Part shown: positions 15,502 to 27,395 of the stretch, in pieces
Numbering within the stretch: the stretch's first letter is position 1
How the letters are laid out: every line of letters starts with the position of its first letter
NCBI GenBank assembly: GCA_014859305.1
Contig: JACUUM010000022.1
Coordinates: forward strand, 1-39,676
From: Coriobacteriia bacterium
GTDB lineage: Bacteria; Actinomycetota; Coriobacteriia; Anaerosomatales; Kmv31
Direction of reading: 5' to 3'
DNA: 39,676 nucleotides
Translations under genes and position numbers: made by a program
Notes under the pieces: model-generated
The model's database searches: none
The model's input: the letters and a program-made list of their open reading frames with translations, nothing else
What the model was told of the DNA's origin: nothing

Positions 15502-16074
15502 CTACGCGTCCTTCTCTTCGGAGATCGTGCGGACTATCGAGGCGAGCTCGCCGGCCGCCCTCGACACATCATCATTGATTACCACGAAGTCGTACGTACC
15601 CGCAATCTTCATCTCTTCGATGGCGTTCCTCATACGCCTCTCCACCTGGGCCGGGTCCTCGCTCCCCCTCCCGACGAGGCGCCGGCGCAGCTCCTCCATC
15701 GAAGGCGGTTCGATGAAGACCAGCACGGCCTCCGGCATGGCCTTCTTGACCTGCTGCGCGCCCTGGGGGTCGATCTCGAGGACGACCGTCTCGCCCCGTG
15801 ACAGCCGCTCCTCCACGGGCGCCCGCAGCGTCCCGTACCGGTTGCCGTGCACCTCCGCCCACTCTATGAACCGGCCGTCGCGCACGCGGCGCTCGAACTC
15901 CTCGTGCGTGAGGAAGAGGTAGTCTTCCCCTTCGCGCTCGTCCGGGCGCGGGAGCCTGGTGGTCGCCGACACCGCGCACCAGAGGTCGGGGACCCTGGCC
16001 AAGAGCTCCTTGACCAGGGTCCCCTTACCGGCCCCGGAGGGGCCGGACACGATGATGAGGCTGCCTCTGCTCAC
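15502..16074 (-). CDS. gmk: Guanylate kinase
   Basis: Gmk phosphorylates GMP to GDP with ATP. The 190-residue enzyme shows the P-loop GPSGAGKGTLVKELL, the GMP-binding TTRLPRPDEREGEDYLFL segment, the WAEVHGNRYGT motif and the lid region RRRLVGRGSEDPAQVERRM. The GTG at 16074 is the only start that gives the standard N-terminus; its ribosome-binding site is weak, so translation may depend on coupling with mihF 32 bases upstream. It sits in the canonical mihF-gmk-rpoZ order of Actinobacteria. Confidence 0.95.
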   Translation of the reverse strand: MSRGSLIIVSGPSGAGKGTLVKELLARVPDLWCAVSATTRLPRPDEREGEDYLFLTHEEFERRVRDGRFIEWAEVHGNRYGTLRAPVEERLSRGETVVLEIDPQGAQQVKKAMPEAVLVFIEPPSMEELRRRLVGRGSEDPAQVERRMRNAIEEMKIAGTYDFVVINDDVSRAAGELASIVRTISEEKDA

Positions 16075-16106
16075 GCCGTCGGGCGCGGGCGTCGCCGCGG
16101 CGCCGG

Positions 16107-16415
16107 CTAGCCGAGACGCTGCATGAGCTGCTCGCGCTGGCGGGCGCCGAGGCCCTGCACGCGGCGGCTCTCCGAGATCTCCAGGTCGCTCATGATCTTG
16201 GCGGCCTTGGCCTTGCCGAATCCCGGCAGGCTCTCCAGCAGCGTCGAGACCTTCATGCGGGCGACGATGGGGTCGTCCGCCCTCCTCATGACCTCGGCGA
16301 AGGACATCTCGCCGCGCTTGATCCTGCCGCGCAGTTCGGCACGCTTCTGTCGGGCTTCGGCGGCCTTCTTCAAGGCTGCCTGGCGATCGGCCTCGGAAAG
16401 GTTCGGCAGAGCCAT
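16107..16415 (-). CDS. mihF: Actinobacterial integration host factor (mIHF)
   Basis: The 102-residue nucleoid-associated protein bends DNA and is characteristic of Actinobacteria (it is unrelated to enterobacterial IHF). It has a basic N-terminal helical part (AALKKAAEARQKRAELRGRIKRG) and a C-terminal helix-hairpin-helix-like region with LLESLPGFGKAKAAKIM, which contacts the DNA backbone, ending in RVQGLGARQREQLMQRLG. Length matches the mycobacterial protein. The ATG follows GAGGGAGGAA. It is the first gene of the gmk-rpoZ-thiI unit; a promoter candidate lies about 96 bases upstream. Confidence 0.95.
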   Translation of the reverse strand: MALPNLSEADRQAALKKAAEARQKRAELRGRIKRGEMSFAEVMRRADDPIVARMKVSTLLESLPGFGKAKAAKIMSDLEISESRRVQGLGARQREQLMQRLG

Positions 16416-16510
16416 GGTTCCTCCCTCTCTCGTCTCTGGGCGGAGCAGGTCCTCTTCGTCGTCCCCACGGGCCACCCCCGCGCCCGTGTCTTCCACGCAA
16501 CGTACGGCTG

Positions 16511-16539
16511 ATGTTACCTCTGACCTGCGCTTACGCCAA
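16511..16539 (-). promoter_or_regulatory. Sigma-70-type promoter candidate for mihF-gmk-rpoZ-thiI
   Basis: The minus strand carries TTGGCG (16534-16539), exactly 17 bases, then TAACAT (16511-16516). The hexamers match four of six and four of six consensus positions. They lie in the lowest-GC part of the gap before mihF, giving a leader of roughly 90 bases. Confidence 0.5.
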
Positions 16540-16878
16540 CCCCTACCTGCTAAGTCCCCTGCTTGGGCGTCATCCAACCCGTATCCTCGAGGTGCGATGG
16601 ACACGCTCCTCGGCCTCCGGTCGCTCCACCTCCGGTCGAACTCGAGCCTCGTCCCGGGGCTGTGGGACCTCCGGGGGGCCTCCCCTTCCTCGCGCGAACG
16701 TGGCGGTGATCGACGCGCCCGCCGTACCTGCCTGACGCCGCGGCCCGGTCACGACACCCTCCGTGACCTCAGCTTCCTTCGCGGGCGCGGCCGTTCCGCG
16801 CCCCTTGCGAGACTTGGCCGAGAGCCGTCGCGCGACCGTACGCTCACTGAGGATGAACCTCACGCCTAAGGCCGGCTC
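16540..16878. other. Gap between pyrF and the mihF promoter
   Basis: No supported gene lies here. An open minus-strand frame (16570-16863) begins with GTG but has only about 74% G/C in third positions, an Arg/Gly/Pro-rich low-complexity product and no ribosome-binding site at normal distance. Just past the pyrF stop, a short stem TGAGG/CCTCA (about 16850-16865) could contribute to ending the pyr transcript. Confidence 0.5.
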
Positions 16879-17625
16879 CTACCCCGGCTCCCCCTCCCAC
16901 GGCCGGCCCCCCTCGGCCTCGGTCACGATGCGGTCGAAGGCGGCGGCCGGATCCTCCGCGCGGGTTATCGGGCGCCCGATCACGAGATGCGACGCCCCGG
17001 CCGCCAGCGCCTCCGCGGGCGTGGCCACCCGCACCTGGTCGTCGGTGGACGCCCAGCGCGGCCTGACTCCCGGCGTCACCACGACGGCATCGTCCCCCAG
17101 CAGCGCCCGAGCGGCGGCCGCCTCGCGCGGCGAGCACACCACCCCGGCCGCCCCCGCGTCCCGTGCCAGCCGCGTGAGGCGCGCCACCTGGGCGGCCGGC
17201 TCGTCCGCGGCGCCCACGGACGCGAGGGCGCGCGCGTCCATGCTGGTCAGGATCGTCACGGCCACGACGGCCGGGCTCGGGATGCCGGCGCTTCCCGCTC
17301 CGGCGCGCGCGCCTTCCACAGCCGCTTCGATCATAGCCGCGCCCCCCGAGGCGTGCACGGTCAGCATCGCCGAACCCAGCGTGCCCAGGGCCTCCGCCGC
17401 TCCGCGCACCTGGTGCGGGATGTCGTGCAGCTTCAGGTCCACGAAGACCTCGAAGCCCGCCTCCAGCATGGCGCGCACGAGAGCGGGGCCCTCCCGGTAG
17501 TACGCGGTCATGCCGACCTTGACCCATCGCGCGCGCCCGGATAGCCTCCCGGCCACGGTGCGCGCCTCTTGCGGCGGCAGGTCGAGCGCGACGATCAGGC
17601 GGTCGGCCAGGCGCACCTCGCTCAT
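16879..17625 (-). CDS. pyrF: Orotidine 5'-phosphate decarboxylase
   Basis: PyrF makes UMP from OMP, the last step of de novo pyrimidine synthesis. The 248-residue protein has the active-site motif FVDLKLHDIPHQV (Asp-Lys-Asp network), the N-terminal IVALDLP strand, TVHASGG, and the C-terminal phosphate-binding segments VTPGVRP and LVIGRPITRAEDP. It is the B. subtilis/E. coli (short) type, not the actinobacterial long type seen in mycobacteria. The ATG overlaps the stop of the lipoprotein gene (ATGA) with GGGAGGCGG upstream. It is the last gene of the pyr operon; pyrE does not follow. Confidence 0.95.
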   Translation of the reverse strand: MSEVRLADRLIVALDLPPQEARTVAGRLSGRARWVKVGMTAYYREGPALVRAMLEAGFEVFVDLKLHDIPHQVRGAAEALGTLGSAMLTVHASGGAAMIEAAVEGARAGAGSAGIPSPAVVAVTILTSMDARALASVGAADEPAAQVARLTRLARDAGAAGVVCSPREAAAARALLGDDAVVVTPGVRPRWASTDDQVRVATPAEALAAGASHLVIGRPITRAEDPAAAFDRIVTEAEGGRPWEGEPG

Positions 17626-18737
17626 CCGTCCGCCTCCCATATCCTCGTGCGCTCGTCTTCCAGCGGCCCGACCGTCAGACGCAGCGGCGCCCCCTCCAGC
17701 ACGGCGAGGCCGGCGCGCGGATGGTACGCGATGCCGAGGACCTCGGCGAGCCCGGCGACCGGCGCCGACGCGACGCGCTCCCGGCCCGGCACGGCGACCG
17801 CGCCGAGGTGCCAGACCAGCGGACCCGCCGGCACGCTCCCCAGGGGCAGAGCGCCCGGCGAGGCGGTGAAGACGTCGTCGGGCTCTCCGGGTCCCAACGT
17901 GCCGGACGAACCGTCCTCGGCGACGTAGAACATGGTGTCGGCGTCCTGGAGCCAGACGGCGATCGTGCCTCGGCCCCCCTTGGCGGCGGGCCTGCCCCCG
18001 CTCGCGATGATCCCGCCCTCCGGCGAGCACAACAGCAACCGCGGCCCGTCGGAGCCGGCAGAAGCGAGCGCGAACCATTCGCCCGAGGGCGACCAGCCCA
18101 GGGGTTCGAAGGTGGTCACGGCCTCGGGCAGCGCCACCCTCGTGCCTTCGGTGGAGCCGTCGCTGGGCTGCAGCAGCAGCCTCGAGGGGAGCGCGCCCTT
18201 GAGCACGTCGACCTCGAGGAACGCGGTCGTCCCGCCGGGTCCCGGCCACGGCCGCCACCGCGACTCCACGTCGTCGGTGGGATCGTCGCCTGCGCCGAGG
18301 TCCCACATCAGCAGACGCCGCGGCGGGGAGTCCCGCAAGTCGCCGGCAAGGTCCGAGAGGTCCTCGACGCTCCCCCCGCCTTCGTCGGGCACGAGCCACA
18401 CCCGCGGCGAATGCGGCTCGACCGCCACGACGCGCTTCCCCTCCTGGACGTCGGGTGCCCCTCGCGACCGCATGTCGAACGCAAGTGCGTGCGGCACGCC
18501 GTCGGCGGCGGTCAGCTGCGCGACGACGAACGCGCCGTCTCCGGCCCACCACACTCCCCCGTACCGCGCCTCCGAGTCGTCGACGTAGTCCGCGCGTCCG
18601 CTCGCGCCCTCCTCGTTCGCCGCGCATCCGGGGGCCATACCCAGCGCGAGCAGGCCGGCGAGCGCGGCGACCGGCGCGACACGCCGCAGGGGCCACGGCC
18701 GGCGCCGAGCGCGAGAGAGGGCGGCGGATTCGGTCAC
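17622..18737 (-). CDS. Predicted lipoprotein of unknown function inside the pyr operon
   Basis: I do not recognise a family for this 371-residue protein. The N-terminus is a lipoprotein signal: basic SRARRRPWPLRR, a hydrophobic stretch, and the lipobox LGMAPGC at about residue 43, so it should be anchored outside the membrane. The rest has repeated short blocks with Trp and aromatic residues (VWWAGDGAFVVAQL, PLGWSPSGEWFALAS, IAVWLQDADTMFYVAEDG), suggestive of a beta-propeller or WD40-like sensor; this is inference. The GTG start has GGGAGGAG upstream. It overlaps pyrF by four bases and starts 23 bases after pyrD, so it is co-translated with pyrimidine enzymes. Confidence 0.75.
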   Translation of the reverse strand: MTESAALSRARRRPWPLRRVAPVAALAGLLALGMAPGCAANEEGASGRADYVDDSEARYGGVWWAGDGAFVVAQLTAADGVPHALAFDMRSRGAPDVQEGKRVVAVEPHSPRVWLVPDEGGGSVEDLSDLAGDLRDSPPRRLLMWDLGAGDDPTDDVESRWRPWPGPGGTTAFLEVDVLKGALPSRLLLQPSDGSTEGTRVALPEAVTTFEPLGWSPSGEWFALASAGSDGPRLLLCSPEGGIIASGGRPAAKGGRGTIAVWLQDADTMFYVAEDGSSGTLGPGEPDDVFTASPGALPLGSVPAGPLVWHLGAVAVPGRERVASAPVAGLAEVLGIAYHPRAGLAVLEGAPLRLTVGPLEDERTRIWEADG

Positions 18738-18760
18738 GGCTCCTCCCTGCGCCGTCCGGT

Positions 18761-19762
18761 TCAGCTCGCGTCGGTGCGCATCGAGCCGGTGAGCTCGGCG
18801 ACGCGCGCCACCCCACGAGAATGGCAGAAATCCTCCAGACCGTCGACGACACGCTCGGCGGTGGAGGGGTCCGTGAACGAAGCGGTCCCGACCGCGACCG
18901 CCGACGCTCCGGCCAGCATGAACTCGACAGCGTCCCGCGCGTCGCGGATGCCGCCCATCCCGATCACGGGCACGTCGACCGCCTCGGCGACCTGCCACAC
19001 CATGCGCACCGCGACGGGCTTGACCGCCGGCCCCGAGAGCCCGCCCACCACGCGGGCGAGCTTCGGCCGCATGGTGTCGACGTCGATCGCCATGCCGAGC
19101 AGCGTGTTGACGAGGCTGACCGCGTCGGCGCCGGCGTCGACGACCGCCCGCGCGACCTCGGCGATGTCGGTGACGTTCGGGCTCAGCTTCACGATCAGCA
19201 CCTTGCCGGTAGCGCCGCGCACGGCGGCGGTCACCTCCGAGGCCGCGTCGCAAGACGTGCCGAACGCCATGCCCCCGGCGTCCACGTTCGGGCAGCTGAT
19301 GTTGAGCTCGACCGCGTCCACCGCGTCCTCGCGCTCCAGCCTGCGGGCGACGGAGGCGCACTCCTCGGCGGTGTGGCCGGCGACGTTCACGACGACCGGC
19401 ACGTCCTGTCCCGCCAGCCACGGCAGGTCGCTCTCGCAGAACCGCTCCACCCCGGGGTTCTGCAGCCCGATGGCGTTGAGCATGCCCGAGGGCGTCTCCG
19501 CGATCCTCGGCGAGGGTCCCCCGAGCCAGGGCTCGGCACTCACGCCCTTGGTGACGATCGCGCCCAGGCGGGAGAGATCGACGAAGTCGGCGTACTCCCG
19601 TCCGGAGCCGAACGTGCCCGACGCGGTCATCACCGGGTTGCGCATGGTCAGGGCGGCCCCGCCCGAGCGGCTGGGGATGGTGACCCGCATGTCGACGGCC
19701 GGCGGGCCGCCGCCCGCCCCGGCTCGGGGCTTCTCAGTGCCGCGGGGGGACCTCGGACTCAT
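18761..19762 (-). CDS. pyrD: Dihydroorotate dehydrogenase B, catalytic subunit
   Basis: PyrD oxidises dihydroorotate to orotate with FMN. The 333-residue protein is class 1[35 protein letters not shown], and the catalytic cysteine in [13 protein letters not shown], followed by [11 protein letters not shown] and [15 protein letters not shown]. Class 1B enzymes need the PyrK subunit, encoded immediately upstream, to pass electrons to NAD+. The ATG chosen overlaps the end of pyrK by 29 bases; the first 25 residues are poorly conserved and the true start could be the internal Met at residue 25. Confidence 0.94.
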   Translation of the reverse strand: MSPRSPRGTEKPRAGAGGGPPAVDMRVTIPSRSGGAALTMRNPVMTASGTFGSGREYADFVDLSRLGAIVTKGVSAEPWLGGPSPRIAETPSGMLNAIGLQNPGVERFCESDLPWLAGQDVPVVVNVAGHTAEECASVARRLEREDAVDAVELNISCPNVDAGGMAFGTSCDAASEVTAAVRGATGKVLIVKLSPNVTDIAEVARAVVDAGADAVSLVNTLLGMAIDVDTMRPKLARVVGGLSGPAVKPVAVRMVWQVAEAVDVPVIGMGGIRDARDAVEFMLAGASAVAVGTASFTDPSTAERVVDGLEDFCHSRGVARVAELTGSMRTDAS

Positions 19763-20581
19763 CCCAGAGCACCTCCTCCGCGTCGAAGACGGGACCGTCC
19801 GCGCACGCGCGCTTGAGTCCCGTGCGGGTGGAGACCATGCACGACAGGCACGCGCCCACGCCGCACGCCATCAACCGCTCGAGCGACACCAGGCAGGGCA
19901 CGCCGGCCGCAGCGGCCTGCGCGGCCACCACCCGGGCCATGGCCTCGGGGCCGCAGGCGCACACGGCGTCGGGCTCGTCCGCGGATATCAGCCCCTCCAC
20001 CAGCGCGGTCACGGGCCCGCGCTCGCCGTGGGAGCCGTCGTCGGTGGCGTAGGCGACCCGCCGGGCGGAGCGCTCGAAGACGTCGCGCGAGACGAGCCGC
20101 TCCGCCGTAGGGGCGCCGAGGGCCACGGTGACCGCGACGCCTCGCTCGGCGAGGCGCCGGGAGAGCAGCCCCAGGGGCGCGGCGCCGAGCCCGCCGGCCA
20201 CCAGCAGCGCCCGCGAGGCGTCGTCCGGGACCTCGAAGCCGTGCCCCAGCGGGCCGAGGAGGTCCGTGGCGAAGCCGCGCTCCCATCCCGCCATCTCGCG
20301 CGTCCCCTCGCCGAGCACCTGGAAGAGGATCCCGATGGCCGTGCCGTCCACGTCGTGCACCGAGAACGGCCGGCGCAGCACGCGCTCCGTCCCTGCCGCG
20401 AGGCGCACGTGGACGAACTGGCCCGGCCTCACGCCGCCCGCGGTGCGGGGCGCGCGCAGGGTGAGCAGCCCGACGCCTTCGGCGAGCCGCTCGTTGGCGA
20501 GCACGGTCACGTGCTCGAGCGCGGGCCGCGCCGGGCCCCCGCCGCCGGATGAGGGGCGCGTGCGCGTGCGCCCGCCTTCGC

Positions 20582-20585
<4 letters not shown>
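19734..20585 (-). CDS. pyrK: Dihydroorotate dehydrogenase B, electron transfer subunit
   Basis: PyrK carries FAD and a [2Fe-2S] cluster and passes electrons from PyrD to NAD+. The 283-residue protein has an FAD-binding domain ([10 protein letters not shown]), an NAD-binding domain ([25 protein letters not shown]) and C-terminal cluster cysteines in CGVGACLSC followed by a fourth cysteine about 12 residues on. The ATG overlaps the carB stop (ATGA) and has GGGGGGTGG upstream. The N-terminal 20 residues are Gly/Arg-rich and not conserved. Confidence 0.94.
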
Positions 20586-23872
<3,287 letters not shown>

Positions 23873-23896
23873 TGCCGCTCCTTCTCGCTTGTCTTC

Positions 23897-24745
23897 CTAC
23901 GGCACGACCAGCACCGGGCAGCTGGCTTGGCGCATCAGCGTGGCCGAGACGCTGCCGAGCACCGCCTCCGTCAGGGCGCCGCGGCCCCTCCGGCCGGTCG
24001 CCACGCCGGTGACACGGCGGCGCTCGGCCTCGGCGAGCACCTCGCGGTCCGGCTCTCCCCGCCTGATCGCCGTCGTCGCGGCGATGCCCTCCCGGCGCGC
24101 CATCTCCGCCAGGTCGCCCAGCTCGAACTCGGCGCCCGTCTCCGCGCGGCGCAGCTTCTCGCCGTCCAGGGACGGGTCGAGCACGTGCAACAGGTACAGC
24201 GTCCGCACGGTACCGGACGGTAGTTCGAGGACGGCCATGAGGGCCCGCGTGGCCGAGGCCGAGAAGTCGGTCGGCAGCAGCAGGGCGCTCCCCCACGCCC
24301 GGGCGAGCGCGGCCGGATCGGAGTGGACCGCGAGCAGGCTGAAGCGCGCGAACATGATCGGGCATGGCGCGTCGTGCAGTATCGTCCCGGAGACCGAACC
24401 GGTGACCAGCCGCTCGACGAGCGCCTTGCCGTGCGTCCCGACGACGACCCCGTCGCAGTCGACCTCCGAGGCCAGCGCGAGCAGCTCCTCGGCGGGGTCG
24501 CCCGTCGGCACGCGGACCTCGACCTGCAGCCCGCAGCACTCCTTGAGCCGCTCCGCGCGCTTGAGCAGCGACCCGCGCACCCGGTCGACCGCCGCGGCGA
24601 TCACCGGTCCCTCCATGCCCGAGGCCTCCACGACGTTGGTCAGCACGACCCGGCGCACGCCCAGGGCGGGCAGCCCCTCGGCGTACTCGGTGATCAGCAC
24701 GCCTTCCTCGGTGAAGTCGGTGGGGACGAGCACGCTGCGCAGCAA
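23897..24745 (-). CDS. Tandem universal stress protein
   Basis: The 282-residue protein contains two UspA domains (residues about 1-135 and 140-282). The second ends in GRRGRGALTEAVLGSVSATLM, close to the ATP-binding G-2x-G-9x-G motif. The first has GTHGKALVERLVTGSVSGTIL, also close to it. Nucleotide binding is therefore plausible in both. UspA proteins respond to starvation and redox stress; the role here is unknown. It lies between carA and carB, which are normally adjacent. The TTG at 24745 has AGGGGGG six bases upstream; another TTG at 24760 overlaps the carA stop (TTGA) and adds five residues, but lacks a ribosome-binding site. Confidence 0.85.
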   Translation of the reverse strand: MLRSVLVPTDFTEEGVLITEYAEGLPALGVRRVVLTNVVEASGMEGPVIAAAVDRVRGSLLKRAERLKECCGLQVEVRVPTGDPAEELLALASEVDCDGVVVGTHGKALVERLVTGSVSGTILHDAPCPIMFARFSLLAVHSDPAALARAWGSALLLPTDFSASATRALMAVLELPSGTVRTLYLLHVLDPSLDGEKLRRAETGAEFELGDLAEMARREGIAATTAIRRGEPDREVLAEAERRRVTGVATGRRGRGALTEAVLGSVSATLMRQASCPVLVVP

Positions 24746-24756
24746 TCCCGCCCCCC

Positions 24757-26073
24757 TCAATCGCCCGGCCGGTGCGCGGACGCGCCCGCCGCGGCGAGGT
24801 AGTCCGCCTCGCCGTCCATCATCCTGGCGAACGCGGAGAAGAGGTACCTCGCGTCGTGAGGGCCGGGGGCGGCCTCCGGGTGGTACTGCACCGAGAACGC
24901 CGGGGCGTCGAGCAGCGCGACGCCCTCGGTCGTCATGTCGTTGAGGTTCACGTGGGTCAGCTGCACGCGCCCGAAGCTCGACGAGCGCACGACCGGCGCG
25001 ACCGCGGCGGCGGCCCAGGCACCCAGGTCCGCCGGGTCGTGCCCGAGGCCCCGGGAGTCCTCGGGCACCAGCGGGCCGATGGAGCCGAAGTCCACGCAGA
25101 AGCCGTGGTTCTGGCTCGTCACCTCCACGCGCCCGGTCAGGAGGTTCTTGACCGGCTGGTTGCCACCCCTGTGCCCGTACTTGAGCTTGAACGTTCCCGC
25201 TCCCACCGCCAGCGAGAGCATCTGGTGCCCCAGGCAGATGCCGAACAGGGGGACACGCCCGATGAGCGACCTCAACGTCGAGTAGAGGTACTCCACCGCG
25301 GCCGGGTCCCCCGGGCCGTTGGCGAGGAACACGCCGTCGGGCTCGTGAGCGAGCACCTCGTCGGCGGAGGCGTCGGGCCGCACGAGCGTGATCTCGCAGC
25401 CCTCCTCGGCCAGACGGCGGAGGATGTTGTACTTGATGCCGGAATCCAACGCCACGACCCGGTGGTCGGGTTTCACGGGGATCACGCCGGTGTCCACCGG
25501 AACAGCCCCGGAGGAGTCCGCCTCCCCCCAGCGGAACGGGTGGTCGACGGCGACCTCGGCCACGAGGTCGCGCCCCTCGAGCCGGTCGGCGGCGCGTGCC
25601 TTGGTCACGAGCGAGTCCGGATCCGGGTCGACGGTGGAGATCACGGCCCGCATGGCACCGCGCTCGCGGATGTGGCGGGTGAGCCGCCGCGTGTCCACGC
25701 CCCGGATCGCGACGACGCCGTGGCGGCTCAGGAACGCAGGCAGGGACTCCTCGGCCCGCCAGTTGGAGGGCTCCTGCGTCATCTCGCGCACCACGAAGCC
25801 CGAGACGAAGACGCCGCGCGACTCCATGTCGGCGCCGTTGACGCCGCAGTTGCCGACGTGCGGCGCCGTCATGGTCACGATCTGCCCCGCGTAGCTCGGG
25901 TCGGTCAGCACCTCCTGGTAGCCGGTCATCGACGTGTTGAAGACGGCCTCTCCCGCGCGCTCTCCGTCCGCCCCGCAGGCGACGCCGGCGAACACGGTCC
26001 CGTCCTCCAGCGCCAGCAGCGCCGGCCGGGTCCCGCTCCCGCTCCCGCTGCCGCAGACGACCCGCGCCGTCAC
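24757..26073 (-). CDS. carA: Carbamoyl phosphate synthase, small (glutaminase) subunit
   Basis: CarA hydrolyses glutamine and channels ammonia to CarB. The 438-residue protein is longer than most CarA (about 360-390) because of a 19-residue Gly/Ser-rich start and an extended insert between the glutaminase motifs (LGHDPADLGAWAAAAVAP). The N-terminal domain is standard (GEAVFNTSMTGYQEVLTDPSYAGQ has the family signature). The class I amidotransferase triad is present: Cys in FGICLGHQM (about residue 280), His and Glu in YHPEAAPGP. The GTG start overlaps the pyrC stop by one base, with GGGAAGGTGG upstream. Confidence 0.95.
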   Translation of the reverse strand: MTARVVCGSGSGSGTRPALLALEDGTVFAGVACGADGERAGEAVFNTSMTGYQEVLTDPSYAGQIVTMTAPHVGNCGVNGADMESRGVFVSGFVVREMTQEPSNWRAEESLPAFLSRHGVVAIRGVDTRRLTRHIRERGAMRAVISTVDPDPDSLVTKARAADRLEGRDLVAEVAVDHPFRWGEADSSGAVPVDTGVIPVKPDHRVVALDSGIKYNILRRLAEEGCEITLVRPDASADEVLAHEPDGVFLANGPGDPAAVEYLYSTLRSLIGRVPLFGICLGHQMLSLAVGAGTFKLKYGHRGGNQPVKNLLTGRVEVTSQNHGFCVDFGSIGPLVPEDSRGLGHDPADLGAWAAAAVAPVVRSSSFGRVQLTHVNLNDMTTEGVALLDAPAFSVQYHPEAAPGPHDARYLFSAFARMMDGEADYLAAAGASAHRPGD

Positions 26074-27395
26074 TACGCGACCACCTTCCCGCTCCTCACG
26101 ACCGGCTTCCCGCCGACGAGGACCTCGGTCGCCCGCCCCAGCAGCCTCTCCCCCGTCCACGGCGAGTTGGCGGAACGGCTCTCGAAGCCCCCCGCCCCTA
26201 CCTCTACCCGCGCCTCGGGGTCGAACACCGTGAGGTCGGCGGCGAAGCCCGCCGCGAGACGGACCTCCGGCAGGCCGAGGGCGGAGCGCGGGCCGTGGCA
26301 GAGCAGGCGCGCGACGTCCGCCCAAGAGAGCGTTCCCGGGGCGACCAGGCGGGTCGCCAACAGCGGCAGCGCGGTCTCCAGGCCCGTGACGCCGTAGGGC
26401 GCGAGCTCGAACTCCATCTCCTTCTCGTGCGCCGCGTGCGGTGCGTGGTCGGTGGCGACGCAGTCCACCGTCCCGTCGGTGAGCCCCGCCACCAGAGCCT
26501 CGCGGTCGGCGGACGTGCGCAGGGGCGGGTTCATCTTCAGCGCGGTGTCGTAGCGGCGCTGCAGCAGCGCGGTCTCGTCCAGGAAGAGGTGGTGCGGTGT
26601 GACCTCGCAGGTCACCGGCATCCCGGCGGCCTTGGCACGCCGGACGAGCTCGAGCGAACCGGCGGTCGAGAGGTGCTGGACGTGCAGGCGGCAGCCGGTG
26701 AGCTCGCACAGGCGGATGTCGCGGGCGACCGCGGTCTCCTCGGCCGCCGAGGGCCACCCGGGCAGCCCCAGCAGCGTGGAGACCTCGCCCTCGTTGACGG
26801 CCCCGCCTCGCGCCAGGGGGTCCTCGGCGTGGCTGAGCACCGGCACGCCGAAGCGCTTCGTGTAGTCCATCGCCATGCGCATCATGCGCGAGCTCGCGAG
26901 CCAGGAGCCGTCGTCGGTGAAGGCCACGGCGCCGGTGGCGGCCATCTCGCCGATCTCGGCCAGCGCCTCTCCCGCGCGACGGCGGGTGAGCGCGCCCACG
27001 GGGTGCACGCGCACGGCGGCGTCGCGCTCGGCGGACTCGAGCAGCGCGCGCACGGCCGCGCCGTCGTCGATCGCGGGGTCGGTGTTGGGCATCGCGCACA
27101 CCGCCGTGAAGCCGCCGCGCGCCGCCGCGCGCGTGCCGGTGGCCACCGTCTCCTCGTCCTCGCGCCCCGGCTCGCGCAGGTGCACGTGCACGTCCACCGG
27201 CCCGGGCAGGACGACCTTCTCGGCGCACTCTATGACGGTCGCGCCCTTCGGGACCTCCAGCGCGCCGGCTTCGGCGGCCGGGTCGCCGACGGCGGCGATG
27301 GCGCCGTCGGCCCCGACCAGCACGTCCGCGACGGCGTCGAGGCCCTCGGCGGGATCGACGAGGCGCCCGCCCCTAAGCAGCAGCTGCGTCGGCAT
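26073..27395 (-). CDS. pyrC: Dihydroorotase
   Basis: PyrC cyclises carbamoyl aspartate to dihydroorotate. The 440-residue protein is a class I (long) dihydroorotase of the amidohydrolase superfamily. Metal ligands are visible in VDVHVHLREPG, the following PVGALT region, VLSHAEDP and CVATDHAPH, whose Asp is the catalytic base. The ATG at 27395 was chosen because GGGAGG lies five bases upstream; a GTG two codons earlier is possible. It overlaps the end of pyrB by 23 bases. Confidence 0.95.
   Translation of the reverse strand: MPTQLLLRGGRLVDPAEGLDAVADVLVGADGAIAAVGDPAAEAGALEVPKGATVIECAEKVVLPGPVDVHVHLREPGREDEETVATGTRAAARGGFTAVCAMPNTDPAIDDGAAVRALLESAERDAAVRVHPVGALTRRRAGEALAEIGEMAATGAVAFTDDGSWLASSRMMRMAMDYTKRFGVPVLSHAEDPLARGGAVNEGEVSTLLGLPGWPSAAEETAVARDIRLCELTGCRLHVQHLSTAGSLELVRRAKAAGMPVTCEVTPHHLFLDETALLQRRYDTALKMNPPLRTSADREALVAGLTDGTVDCVATDHAPHAAHEKEMEFELAPYGVTGLETALPLLATRLVAPGTLSWADVARLLCHGPRSALGLPEVRLAAGFAADLTVFDPEARVEVGAGGFESRSANSPWTGERLLGRATEVLVGGKPVVRSGKVVA

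Noticed and set aside
16570-16863. 97-codon minus-strand open frame between pyrF and mihF
   Set aside because: Third-position GC is about 74% against near 95% in real genes here, there is no properly spaced ribosome-binding site, and the product is low complexity.
17721-20552. Long plus-strand open frame opposite the lipoprotein, pyrD and pyrK genes
   Set aside because: It is antisense to well-supported genes and has low-complexity composition.
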